13,723 bases of DNA from Candidatus Dormiibacterota bacterium (lineage in GTDB: Bacteria; Chloroflexota; Dormibacteria; Aeolococcales; Aeolococcaceae). The notes under the pieces were generated by a model. The model did not search any database and was not told where the DNA came from. It saw only the letters and a program-made list of their open reading frames with translations. The stretch covers positions 1 to 13,723 of the forward strand of contig PLXL01000181.1 of assembly GCA_003153215.1 (NCBI GenBank). The letters are read 5' to 3'. A program made the translations under genes and the position numbers. This document shows positions 1 through 6,556 of the stretch, one piece after another (the stretch's first letter is position 1; each line of letters opens with the position of its first letter).

Positions 1-63
1 AAGGCCTTCGACGCGGCGCATGGCAGCGCCGCCAAGGCACCTCCAACCGCCCCTGAGGCTTGA
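1..63 (+). CDS. 3' end of an unidentified gene (partial, cut by window start)
   Basis: Frame 1 reads a 20-residue tail, KAFDAAHGSAAKAPPTAPEA, and stops at TGA 61-63. Most codons end in G or C, which matches real coding DNA in this genome better than the opposite strand does. The Ala/Pro-rich end looks like a disordered C-terminal tail. The family cannot be named from 20 residues. It lies antisense to the place where the truncated NTPase gene on the minus strand loses its family resemblance, so the two probably belong to different DNA segments that meet at about 64-84. The evidence is only frame and composition, so confidence is low. Confidence 0.35.
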   Translation, partial: KAFDAAHGSAAKAPPTAPEA

Positions 64-240
64 CAGGAAGCTATGGGATCTAATCGGCTGTGATGCGAGG
101 TGGGCCTGATCAAGGTAGTAGTCGATCTCTGAGAGTTCCTCTTGTCTGCCTGCAAAGAGGGCGGGGTCGCGCACGGGATTGGCAAAGTCGTAAGGGTTGG
201 GTAGCGTGCTGAGACCTAGTGTCAAGGGAGCTCTCTCCAT
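1..240 (-). pseudogene. STAND/AAA-type NTPase, N-terminal fragment, apparently truncated
   Basis: An ATG at 240 lies inside the last codons of the HEPN gene (19-nt overlap, different frame), a usual sign of translational coupling. The product begins with a short leader, then NPYDFANPV, RDPALFAGRQEEL and SEIDYYLDQ. This NPY...PV...F-x-GR-x-x-E-L pattern is the familiar entry to STAND/AAA ATPase modules, where it precedes the Walker A loop by about 20-30 residues. Here the resemblance ends near residue 53 (about 82-84). The remaining frame to the window edge is Arg/Gly-rich, has no GxxxxGK[ST], and is antisense to what looks like another gene's 3' end. I infer truncation or a chimeric junction, but the frame stays open to base 1, so a divergent protein running out of the window is possible. 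No Shine-Dalgarno is visible before the ATG. Confidence 0.5.
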
Positions 241-1115
241 GTGGCGCCGATGAGATCGAGGGTGGCGATGGCAGCGGCGAACGTGTCTGGCAGGGCTACC
301 TGCTGGGTCCAGAGGAGTAAGAGATGTCCGGCGCCACGCGGCCGTGGGAGCGTGGTGTACTGGCGGACCGCCGTGAAGTAGGCGTGAACCGGCGCTGGGT
401 CTACTCCAAGGTAGTGGTCTTGAAACCACCAAGCGGTTTCGCTCGTTGTCCAGAGACTCAAGTCTTCGACGATGGAGCATTCACTACAAGCGAGGAAAGT
501 GGATTCGGCCAGTTGGCGGAGTTGGCGAGCGTGGGCGCAGATACTAGGGGCTTGGGTGCGACGTCCAGCGAGGCTGACGTAGCGCTCGTGGCCGACGGCG
601 GTCGCGAGGATTCCGACGTGGGTGCGAAGGCTTTGCAGTTCCATGGGGCTAATTAGGCGGTTGTGCGCGACGCGATTGCGCGTGAACTCGAGTTGGGCGT
701 AGTTGGCGGAGAAGACGTCCTTGCGGCCGAAAATGGTCCCGAAGGCCTCGTCCCAATTGGGCCGCGACGTGATGATCTCTCGGAGATGTGGGAAGTCAAG
801 ATAGTAGAGCGGATGCTGCGGTACATAGCCCATCTGCACCGCCTGCCGTTCCTCAGCTATGGCCTGTTTGTATCGCGTGAAGAGATCCCCAGGCAGCCTG
901 TGCCTGAATGCTTGTGGTCCATCTAAGCGCTCCAGAGTCTCGATGAGGAGTTCACGGAGCGCATTCTCAAGCTGGAAGAGGAGGGAGTAGGCCTCCTCGT
1001 TGGTGGTGGGGGCCGTGTGTACGAGAGTAGGTGATTTCCGGGCCATCTGGGGTCTAGTGTGGGTGGGACGGGAGTCGACGTTTGACGCGCTTGACTGCCC
1101 AATACTAGAGGGCAT
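222..1115 (-). CDS. Swt1-type HEPN domain protein
   Basis: The product is 297 residues. Residues about 40-175 match the Swt1-type HEPN pattern: a helix with FQLENALRELLIETL (47-61), the block YYLDFPHLREII (104-115), a W at 121, and the signature RNRVAHNR (146-153). The signature gives the R-x4-H motif (R146, H151) of HEPN ribonucleases, where these residues act in RNA cleavage. Residues 190-297 are not recognised. They include an S-x-C-S stretch and Trp-rich segments. HEPN proteins of this kind often sit in defence or toxin loci with an ATPase partner, and the next gene, overlapping by 19 nt, starts like a STAND/AAA NTPase. Codons such as AGA, AGT, TCA, ACT and CTT are more frequent than in the Tad genes, suggesting foreign origin. 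Two starts are possible (1115 or 1046, Met24). Neither has a clear Shine-Dalgarno, and the domain fits both. Confidence 0.8.
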   Translation of the reverse strand: MPSSIGQSSASNVDSRPTHTRPQMARKSPTLVHTAPTTNEEAYSLLFQLENALRELLIETLERLDGPQAFRHRLPGDLFTRYKQAIAEERQAVQMGYVPQHPLYYLDFPHLREIITSRPNWDEAFGTIFGRKDVFSANYAQLEFTRNRVAHNRLISPMELQSLRTHVGILATAVGHERYVSLAGRRTQAPSICAHARQLRQLAESTFLACSECSIVEDLSLWTTSETAWWFQDHYLGVDPAPVHAYFTAVRQYTTLPRPRGAGHLLLLWTQQVALPDTFAAAIATLDLIGATWRELP

Positions 1116-1550
1116 GCTGACGGGGGGTGTGGGAGGGTCTTAGCGTGGGCCGCGGCAGAACCTTGCCTCACGCATGGGCATCCGCTTGATGCGCGTGTCG
1201 GCGGACGATGAGACCTACATAAGCCCTCGCGCGTTGGTGTTCGCGGACCTTCCCGGAGGAAGAGGGAACTGCCGTCAGCCGTCGGCTTGCGGCCACCGCC
1301 GCCTGCCCGGGCCTGCCGTCGAGGCGCTACTCTCGACGGCCAGGGAGGGAGGGGACGGGAAGGTGAAGAGGCTCCGGGCGTGAGCGCGTTCAGGGGCGGA
1401 GGCAGAGCGGAGCTTCCGGTGGGTCGATTCGGCAGAGTTCGAGGTGCACGCTGCGGCAGTCGTGCCCGGCGTCGCCCTATCATCAGTAACCCAAGTAACG
1501 CGCTCTCGAGCTTCGCATCGCCCAATCTGAACTCGAATCCGTGAATATTC
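1116..1550. other. Gene-poor stretch between HEPN gene and tRNA-Gly fragment
   Basis: No convincing gene is seen. The open frames here are Arg/Pro/Ser-rich low-information translations typical of non-coding GC-rich DNA. The segment contains a perfect 9-bp hairpin at 1315-1340 and ends with the 8-bp palindrome gaatattc (1543-1550) directly against the tRNA-Gly-like segment. No promoter for the HEPN gene can be identified with confidence. Confidence 0.5.
1315..1340. repeat. Perfect 9-bp inverted repeat (hairpin)
   Basis: Arms gccgtcgag (1315-1323) and ctcgacggc (1332-1340) pair perfectly around the 8-nt loop gcgctact. Neither side is followed by a T-run, so it does not look like a standard intrinsic terminator. 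It could be a recombination or protein-binding site, or chance in GC-rich DNA. Confidence 0.5.
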
Positions 1551-1595
1551 CTTCCAAGCTGGATGTCGGGAGTTCGAGTCTCGTCTCCCGCTCCA
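1551..1595 (+). other. 3' half of tRNA-Gly(TCC): probable attachment site (att) of an integrated element
   Basis: The segment can be laid out as tRNA positions 32-76. The anticodon loop CTTCCAA is at 1551-1557 with anticodon TCC (1553-1555). The 3' anticodon stem gctgg is at 1558-1562 and the variable loop atgtc at 1563-1567. The T-arm is gggag / TTCGAGT / ctcgt (1568-1584). The acceptor strand ctcccgc is at 1585-1591, followed by T73 and an encoded CCA (1593-1595). The T-stem has one G-G mismatch and one G-T wobble. Bases before 1551 do not pair with the anticodon stem, and no D-arm or GCGGGAG acceptor strand lies upstream, so this is not a whole tRNA. Tyrosine-recombinase elements commonly integrate at tRNA anticodon or T loops and leave such a 3' copy at the distal end. 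With this orientation the element lies to the left and chromosomal DNA to the right. Confidence 0.72.
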
Positions 1596-1705
1596 TCGCC
1601 GCGCGGCTCACATTTCCAGCGAGCCTGGGACGTCGCCCCAATCAGGTTGAGGAGAGCCTTGACGTGAGGACACCCGGCACAAGGAGTCCGCCCGTGGAGA
1701 TGCGG

Positions 1706-2212
1706 TTAGTACCCGACCGCGCCGTCGATGCGCTGGCGTAGAAGGTCGGCGTGCCCGTTGTGACGGGAGTACTCCTCGACCATGTGGGTGAGCATCCACC
1801 GCGCCGAGATGGTCTGTCCGGTGCTCTTCCGGGGGAAGGTGTCATCCAGCGCATGCGCCGTCAGGATCGCTCGCGACTCCTCGCACGCGGCTCGCCAGGT
1901 GGCAAAGGCTTCGTCGGCGTCCGCGGTCTCGACGTTGTCGAAGTCGCCGTCGGGGTCCGCCTCCGACGAGTAGATCGAGTCGATGCTCTCCTGCGCCAGG
2001 CCCCGCCGGAACCAGCCACGCTCGACGTCCGCCATGTGCCGGACCAGTCCGAGCAGCGAAAGGGTCGACGGCGGCGCCGCGCGGAGCCGGAGCTGATCTG
2101 CCGTGAGCCCCTCACACTTGCGGGCGAGGGTCACTCGCTGCCACTCTAGGAATGCGGTCAGGGTGGTGCGTTCGTCGGCGACGCGGGGCAGCGATTCGTA
2201 GTCGAGGGCCAT
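1706..2212 (-). CDS. DinB-like (DUF664) metal-dependent enzyme family protein
   Basis: The product is 168 residues, the usual size of the DinB_2/DUF664 four-helix family, whose members bind a divalent metal through histidines and include thiol-dependent transferases (for example mycothiol- or bacillithiol-linked). Family landmarks are the opening ERTTLTAFLEWQR (14-26), GLTADQLR (35-42), the helix LVRHMADVERGWFR (56-69; H59) and the strongly typical HMVEEYSRHNGHADLLR (143-159; H143, H151, H154). Likely metal ligands are H59 with histidines from the second block. The substrate is unknown. It is on the same strand as the Tad operon but separated from it by about 176 bp and has its own probable promoter, so it is probably a separate unit. 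The ATG at 2212 has no Shine-Dalgarno, consistent with leaderless translation. Confidence 0.85.
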   Translation of the reverse strand: MALDYESLPRVADERTTLTAFLEWQRVTLARKCEGLTADQLRLRAAPPSTLSLLGLVRHMADVERGWFRRGLAQESIDSIYSSEADPDGDFDNVETADADEAFATWRAACEESRAILTAHALDDTFPRKSTGQTISARWMLTHMVEEYSRHNGHADLLRQRIDGAVGY

Positions 2213-2222
2213 GAGGGCAACG

Positions 2223-2228
2223 ATTGTA
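2223..2228 (-). promoter_or_regulatory. Probable -10 element for the DinB-like gene
   Basis: On the minus strand the hexamer TACAAT lies 10 nt before the ATG at 2212. It is AT-rich in a GC-rich intergenic stretch and matches the -10 consensus at five of six positions. Transcription would start about 3-5 nt before the ATG, giving a near-leaderless mRNA, which fits the missing Shine-Dalgarno. No good -35 is seen at 16-18 nt. Confidence 0.5.
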
Positions 2229-2388
2229 GGCCCCTGTTCGGCGTCCTTGCCCGTGCCAGATCGGTCGAGCCTGGAGATCGCCGAAGAGCGTGAGCTTCGC
2301 GGTATTCATCTCTCGTAGCGGGCACACGATGGCGGGCGGAGCCGTCAGGGGCTTCTTCGCCGTGAGGCTTGGGACACGTTGTCGCCGC

Positions 2389-5202
2389 TCACCCGCCGGC
2401 GACGAGATGTGGAGGGGCAGCGAGCGACTCCATGAGCGACAGCGTCTCCTCGCTCGGCTGGGTATCGCATCTCTCCGACAGCTCCCGAGTGAGGCGTCGA
2501 TAGAGGTCGCGAGCGGCATCGCCGCGGCCCAAGCGATGCTGCCAGATGATCTGCTGGCGGAAGAGGTCCTCGATGGGGTCGGGGTCGATGCTGAGAGCCT
2601 GGTCGATAGTCAGGACGGCGGCGTCGAGGTCGCCCCGGTCGGCGTGGAGGTGGGCCAGCTCTTGGAGGGTGTCGATGGCCGCGCTGCGCACGTTCTCCTG
2701 CTCCTCGACGAGCCAGTTGTAGGGAGCGCCCGCGAAGGGCTCCCCGCGGATGCCGTCGGCGGCCCGGGCCAGCAGGGCGAGGCGGTGCTCCGGCGCGGTC
2801 GCCTGCCTCGCGGCCGCGCGCCCCGCGGTCAGACGGCCGTAGTCGGAGCTGACGATGTCGGGGTTGAGGCGAACCACGCCTCTCGCGGGAGGGAGGGGGT
2901 CGATGCTGTCGTCGCCGAGCAGCTTCCGGAGAGCTGCCCGAGTGCCGCGAGTGCCCCACACCCAGCGGCCCCTCCAGACCTGGTCCGGGCTGCCCGCGCC
3001 GAGAAGAGAAACGCCCTCCTCCTCGGTGAGCTCCCCTCGGACAGCGAGCAGGGCGAGGACCTGGCGCCCGGCATCGGGAAGGCCCTTGACGAGTTCCCGG
3101 TCGTCGAGCAGGATCCGAACCCGCCCGTAGAGGCGAACCTCCACCCGCCGCCGCTCGAGCGCCGGGGGAAAGGTCAGGACCGGGGCGGCGGCGGAGGCAC
3201 TCGAGACCGGTGAGCCGGGCTCCGGGCGGGACCGCTCGTCGGAGTCATCAACGATGGCGAGCGCTGCCTCCTCCTCGGCGGTGAGGTCGGGGACGATGTC
3301 GGGCCCGCGGCCGGCGGCGACGACATTCACCAGGTCAGCGGCCTCGGCCTCGCTCAGCCGGTACAGGACCGACGCTCCACCGACCAGGGCGGTTGCGCCC
3401 TCGCCCACCCCGCCATCAGTCGCGACGGGGAGAGGGCGGGACCACGGGGCGTCGACGAGGCCCCCTACCAGGACCAGGGCCACGGCGCATCCGACGGCCT
3501 GATCGGCGAGGGCTCCGAGGAGCTGGAGTTGCTCTGGGCTGAGGTCCTCGGTGCGAACCACCGCGAGGAGAGTCTCGAGCGGGTCGGGCCCGTCCACGCG
3601 CTCATGCCAGTCGCGTTGCTGCTCACCCTCCAGGACGCCCCGATGGCGGCGGATCGTCGCCTCCAGGTGGGCGAGGAAGGAGTCGATGGAGAGGTGGGTG
3701 AGACCGGGAGTGTCGGCTGGGGTAGGGATGAGAACTGCGGTGGGAGAGGCGGGGGGCGCGGCCGCATCGGCGACGATCGCCGCGGCATCCCACCACGCGT
3801 GGTGAGCGAGGAAGGACACCAGCATCGCCCGGGCCGCCCCTTCGGCGCCCGGCCCGGTGAGCGCCAGGCGGTGGAGCTGGTCGATGTCCACGACCACCTC
3901 GGCGCCACTCCCTCCGCGGTGGCCGATCAGGATGCGGCCGGGGACTCGCTGGAGCCGCTCCAGCGTGGCCTCGAAGGCCGCCGCCTGCGGCTGGTCCGGC
4001 TGCGCGTCCATGCCCTCACGCGCTGTGGCGCTGGCGAGGGCGGCGCGAATCCGGCGCAAGTTCGGCCGCCTGGCCAGCAGAGCGACCCGCGAGCCGCCGG
4101 AGGTGCCGGGCCGGCGCCGCCACCGCTCGTGGCGCTGGGCGGCGAGGAGCAGGCCGACGACCGCAGCGGCGGTCGCTCCGGCCATCACCCCACCCTCGGC
4201 GAGCACGACCCCCCAGCCTCCCTCCTGCGGCGCGGACGGGCTCCCATCGTGAGGTGGCGTTGTGGCTCCCTCTCCGGGGACGGCCCCCGGGGCGGCGGTG
4301 GTCGGGGTGGGCGCCGGCGTGGGGGTCGGGCTCGCCGGCGCCGTCGGGATGGCTGCTGACGCGGCCGGGGCGGCCGACATCGACGGCGCCGGAGCGGGCG
4401 GGGTCGGGGCAGGCATCGGCGTGGATGGCGCGGGCACGTCCACCGCCCCCCCAACGCCCGGGACCTCCAGCTCCCATCCAGGGTAGATCCAGTGAGGATC
4501 GGTGAAGACGCGGCCGTCATCCTCGGTCTGACCTTCGTTGGCTTCCCAGATGCGCGGCCACTCCGTCGGGTTCTGGTACTCCTCCCCGGCGATCGCCCAG
4601 AGGGTGTCGCCAGGGACCACCGTCACCTCCTGCTCGGGAGCGGCCTCGCCTGTGAGGGAGCGGACAACGCCCGCTGGAGTTGCCACCGGCGCCGGGGAGC
4701 CCGGCTGGAGCGACCTGTGGTCGATCAGATCGGTGAGGGCGTCATGCGGCGCGGCGAGGACCGCGCTGTGTTGGACCGGCGCCAGGGCTGCGGCGAGGGA
4801 CGCCGGGCGCGCCGGCGCGGCAGGCCGGCTCATCAGGGCGATGCCGAACATCACCACGCTGACCAACAGTGCGGCGAGTCTCTGGCCGGGGGCCACCCAG
4901 GGCCGGCGCCGCCCCTGCACTCCGCGCAGGGTGGCGACGAGCTCCACCGCCATGCCGAGCATGAGATAGGCCCAGAGGACCCATAGGGCGCAGGCGAGGA
5001 TGTGCAGCAGGACGCCGTCGTCGATCCCCTGCGTCTGGAAAGCCAGCGTGATCTGGCTCCAGCTCGGCAGCGTGTGGGGTAGCGGCCAGCCCACCAGGAG
5101 AACCAGCATCAGCGGGATCCCGGCGATGAGGAGGAGGAGGACCGCAACCCCCGCCAGCGTGGTCGCCGTCCCCGCGATCCGTCGCATTACACCCATGGTC
5201 AT
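2389..5202 (-). CDS. Membrane-anchored LysM / BTAD (SARP-type) transcriptional regulator
   Basis: The 937-residue product has three membrane segments at about 13-40, 64-92 and 108-124. A LysM domain follows at about 192-248 (VTVVPGDTLWAIA...WIYPGWELEVP), then a Pro/Thr/Ala linker (256-326) and a fourth membrane segment (about 335-354). Residues about 420-580 form an unrecognised module with an ATPase-like strand-loop (LALTGPGAEGAARAM, 446-460) that lacks the Walker lysine. A winged-helix segment (about 686-781) and a BTAD helical region (about 785-930) close the protein, as in AfsR/SARP regulators. Basic residues follow TM2 (RGRRRP type) and TM4 (RHERWRRRPG), which places LysM outside and the DNA-binding part inside. 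It may report cell-wall or pilus state to transcription, possibly of this operon (inference). The ATG overlaps the TadG-like stop (ATGA) and GAGGGG precedes it. It is the last gene of the operon. Confidence 0.85.
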   Translation of the reverse strand: MTMGVMRRIAGTATTLAGVAVLLLLIAGIPLMLVLLVGWPLPHTLPSWSQITLAFQTQGIDDGVLLHILACALWVLWAYLMLGMAVELVATLRGVQGRRRPWVAPGQRLAALLVSVVMFGIALMSRPAAPARPASLAAALAPVQHSAVLAAPHDALTDLIDHRSLQPGSPAPVATPAGVVRSLTGEAAPEQEVTVVPGDTLWAIAGEEYQNPTEWPRIWEANEGQTEDDGRVFTDPHWIYPGWELEVPGVGGAVDVPAPSTPMPAPTPPAPAPSMSAAPAASAAIPTAPASPTPTPAPTPTTAAPGAVPGEGATTPPHDGSPSAPQEGGWGVVLAEGGVMAGATAAAVVGLLLAAQRHERWRRRPGTSGGSRVALLARRPNLRRIRAALASATAREGMDAQPDQPQAAAFEATLERLQRVPGRILIGHRGGSGAEVVVDIDQLHRLALTGPGAEGAARAMLVSFLAHHAWWDAAAIVADAAAPPASPTAVLIPTPADTPGLTHLSIDSFLAHLEATIRRHRGVLEGEQQRDWHERVDGPDPLETLLAVVRTEDLSPEQLQLLGALADQAVGCAVALVLVGGLVDAPWSRPLPVATDGGVGEGATALVGGASVLYRLSEAEAADLVNVVAAGRGPDIVPDLTAEEEAALAIVDDSDERSRPEPGSPVSSASAAAPVLTFPPALERRRVEVRLYGRVRILLDDRELVKGLPDAGRQVLALLAVRGELTEEEGVSLLGAGSPDQVWRGRWVWGTRGTRAALRKLLGDDSIDPLPPARGVVRLNPDIVSSDYGRLTAGRAAARQATAPEHRLALLARAADGIRGEPFAGAPYNWLVEEQENVRSAAIDTLQELAHLHADRGDLDAAVLTIDQALSIDPDPIEDLFRQQIIWQHRLGRGDAARDLYRRLTRELSERCDTQPSEETLSLMESLAAPPHLVAGG

Positions 5203-5621
5203 GTCCCCTCGATCGCCGCGGCGGTGGCCGAGGCCGTCATCGTGAAGCTGTTGACACCGAAGAGACCGAGGAACACCGTGGGCACCTCGGCCGAGACGGT
5301 CACGGTCAGCTGAGCACCATCCACAGCGCTCGGCGTGCAGGCGACCAGGTCATCGCCGGTCTGCTGGATGTAGGCGGCGGCTGCAGTGCAGGCTCCCCCC
5401 ACATCGACCGTGGGCGTGCCCCCTCCGTACACCGAGGCGACATCGAGGACGTCGGCGCCGGTGCGGGCCGCCTCCTGGGCCTCTCCGGAGGCCCGCAGGA
5501 ATCCCTGGAGGGCGCGGGACCCGTCCACCCCCAGGCCTATCGCCGCGATCATCGCCAGCAGTGCGCCCGCTATGAAGATGCTGATGGTGCCGCGCTGCAG
5601 GCGACGGAGGGTCGGGCTCAC
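5199..5621 (-). CDS. TadG-like pseudopilin / Tad assembly protein
   Basis: The product is 140 residues from a GTG start that overlaps the preceding stop (GTGA), with GGAG 9 nt upstream. The same frame is open much further upstream, but that part overlaps the TadE-like gene and is not protein-like. A basic N-terminus (LRRLQRG) is followed by a hydrophobic segment (about 13-32) and then GVDGSRALQGFLRASGEAQE with AARTGADVLD. This is the usual start of TadG/Flp-associated proteins, in which a helix links the membrane anchor to a surface domain. C78 and C95 could form a disulfide outside the cell. After the putative cleavage glycine (G11) position 5 is Phe, not Glu, so prepilin processing is doubtful. 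It is much shorter than TadG proteins with a von Willebrand domain, and none is present. It probably works as a minor pilus or anchor component. Confidence 0.75.
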   Translation of the reverse strand: MSPTLRRLQRGTISIFIAGALLAMIAAIGLGVDGSRALQGFLRASGEAQEAARTGADVLDVASVYGGGTPTVDVGGACTAAAAYIQQTGDDLVACTPSAVDGAQLTVTVSAEVPTVFLGLFGVNSFTMTASATAAAIEGT

Positions 5622-6148
5622 GTTCCCACGCTCCGGTACGGGTCGATGGGGGCGGTCGAGCTCTCGGTCACCTGATTGTTGATGGGGAGGCCCAGCCCGC
5701 TGTTGGCGAAGTCGCAGGTGACCGTGACCGTGACCGTTCCGCCGGGCTGGAAGTGAGTGGTGTCGACGGTGACGTCTGTCTCTGCGTTGAAGTTGATGCA
5801 GTCGGCGCCCGACTGCTGCAGGGCCGTGGTGACCATTGCCTGGGCCGCTCCGGGAGCCTCGGCGGGTCCTGCGGCGAGCGACGCCGCTCGGGCTCCGCTG
5901 ACGGCGGCGTCGTCCACGAGGGCCTGGGCGCCGGAGAGCCTTCCTCCGGCCACGCCGAGAAGGAGTAGGAAGACCACCGCCGGTGCCACCAGCACCAGCT
6001 CGATGGCGACGGCTCCCCACGATGTCGACCTACTCCTCCGCAGGGATGGCGGACACCGGAGCCCGGCCGCCGACATCGCGGCGCCGCTTCCGGCCAGACG
6101 AGGCCGGCGGAGGGTACTGCGGAGCCGGGGCGGCCGGAGACCGGTCAT
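5618..6148 (-). CDS. TadE-like minor pseudopilin
   Basis: The product is 176 residues, beginning at an ATG that overlaps the previous stop (ATGA). A long basic N-terminal region (1-44) leads to WGAVAIELVLVAPAVVFLLL (44-63). This contains the G-x4-E prepilin-like motif (G45, E50) and a single membrane helix typical of TadE proteins. The exposed part has a helix with repeated Ala (78-112), then a Thr/Val-rich beta region. C117 and C145 may pair. TadE-like proteins are processed by a dedicated prepilin peptidase and act as minor components needed for Flp pilus assembly. The 44-residue leader is longer than usual. A second start at Met25 would shorten it, but the ATGA overlap favours the longer form. 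Confidence 0.8.
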   Translation of the reverse strand: MTGLRPPRLRSTLRRPRLAGSGAAMSAAGLRCPPSLRRSRSTSWGAVAIELVLVAPAVVFLLLLGVAGGRLSGAQALVDDAAVSGARAASLAAGPAEAPGAAQAMVTTALQQSGADCINFNAETDVTVDTTHFQPGGTVTVTVTCDFANSGLGLPINNQVTESSTAPIDPYRSVGT

Positions 6149-6546
6149 GGCAGTCGCTCGATGGGGCCGGCGGCCGACATGCTGACGGGCAGATTGAGGC
6201 CGGGAACCAGCTGCATGGCCGTGCCCGTCACCACCACCGTCACGGTCTGATGGACGAGGTCGACGGTGACCGACGCGCTCGGCTGCAGGAGCAGCTGGTC
6301 CTGGGAGGTCACGGTGGCATCGGCGGCGGTCTGGCCGACCGCACCGGGGTCGGGGACGCCGTATGCGGTGGCGGCCTGCAGCCCCTCGGTGGCGGCGGCC
6401 TCGGCCACCTGATTGGCGAACTCGAAGAGCGCGTACTGGATCACCGACATGATCAGCAGCAGCACCACGGGCATGGCGATGGCGAGCTGGACCACGGTGA
6501 CCCCGCGGTCGGCCCGGGCCCGTCGCATCGCCCGCAATCCCGCCAC
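6145..6546 (-). CDS. TadE-like pseudopilin
   Basis: The product is 133 residues. The GTG start lies 10 nt after the stop of the short pilin gene, and the TGAGG of that stop region can serve as a Shine-Dalgarno. RADRGVTVVQLAIAMPVVLL (11-30) gives a prepilin-like site with G15 and Gln at position 5 (Q20), where Glu is usual. The hydrophobic helix spans about 17-40. FANQVAEAAATEGLQAA (43-59) matches the amphipathic TadE helix, and a beta-rich C-terminal region ends near residue 125. It likely acts beside the pilin as a minor subunit in the Tad machine. An internal start at Met7 is possible. Gln for Glu at position 5 is shared with the neighbouring short pilin, so it is probably a lineage trait and not an error. 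Confidence 0.8.
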   Translation of the reverse strand: MAGLRAMRRARADRGVTVVQLAIAMPVVLLLIMSVIQYALFEFANQVAEAAATEGLQAATAYGVPDPGAVGQTAADATVTSQDQLLLQPSASVTVDLVHQTVTVVVTGTAMQLVPGLNLPVSMSAAGPIERLP

Positions 6547-6556
6547 GCGCCGAACC

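Noticed and set aside
923..1525. 200-codon open frame on the minus strand
   Set aside because: Low-complexity Pro/Ser/Arg translation, overlapping the HEPN gene start; no Shine-Dalgarno or domain.
2213..2388. Intrinsic terminator after the Tad operon
   Set aside because: No stem followed by a T-run was found on the minus strand; termination may be Rho-dependent.
2290..3213. 307-codon open frame on the plus strand
   Set aside because: Antisense to the BTAD end of the regulator; composition is a shadow of GC-rich codons.
4255..4450. Repeat-like DNA in the linker of the LysM-BTAD gene
   Set aside because: It is explained by the Pro/Thr/Ala-rich protein linker; no regular repeat unit, so not a CRISPR or satellite.
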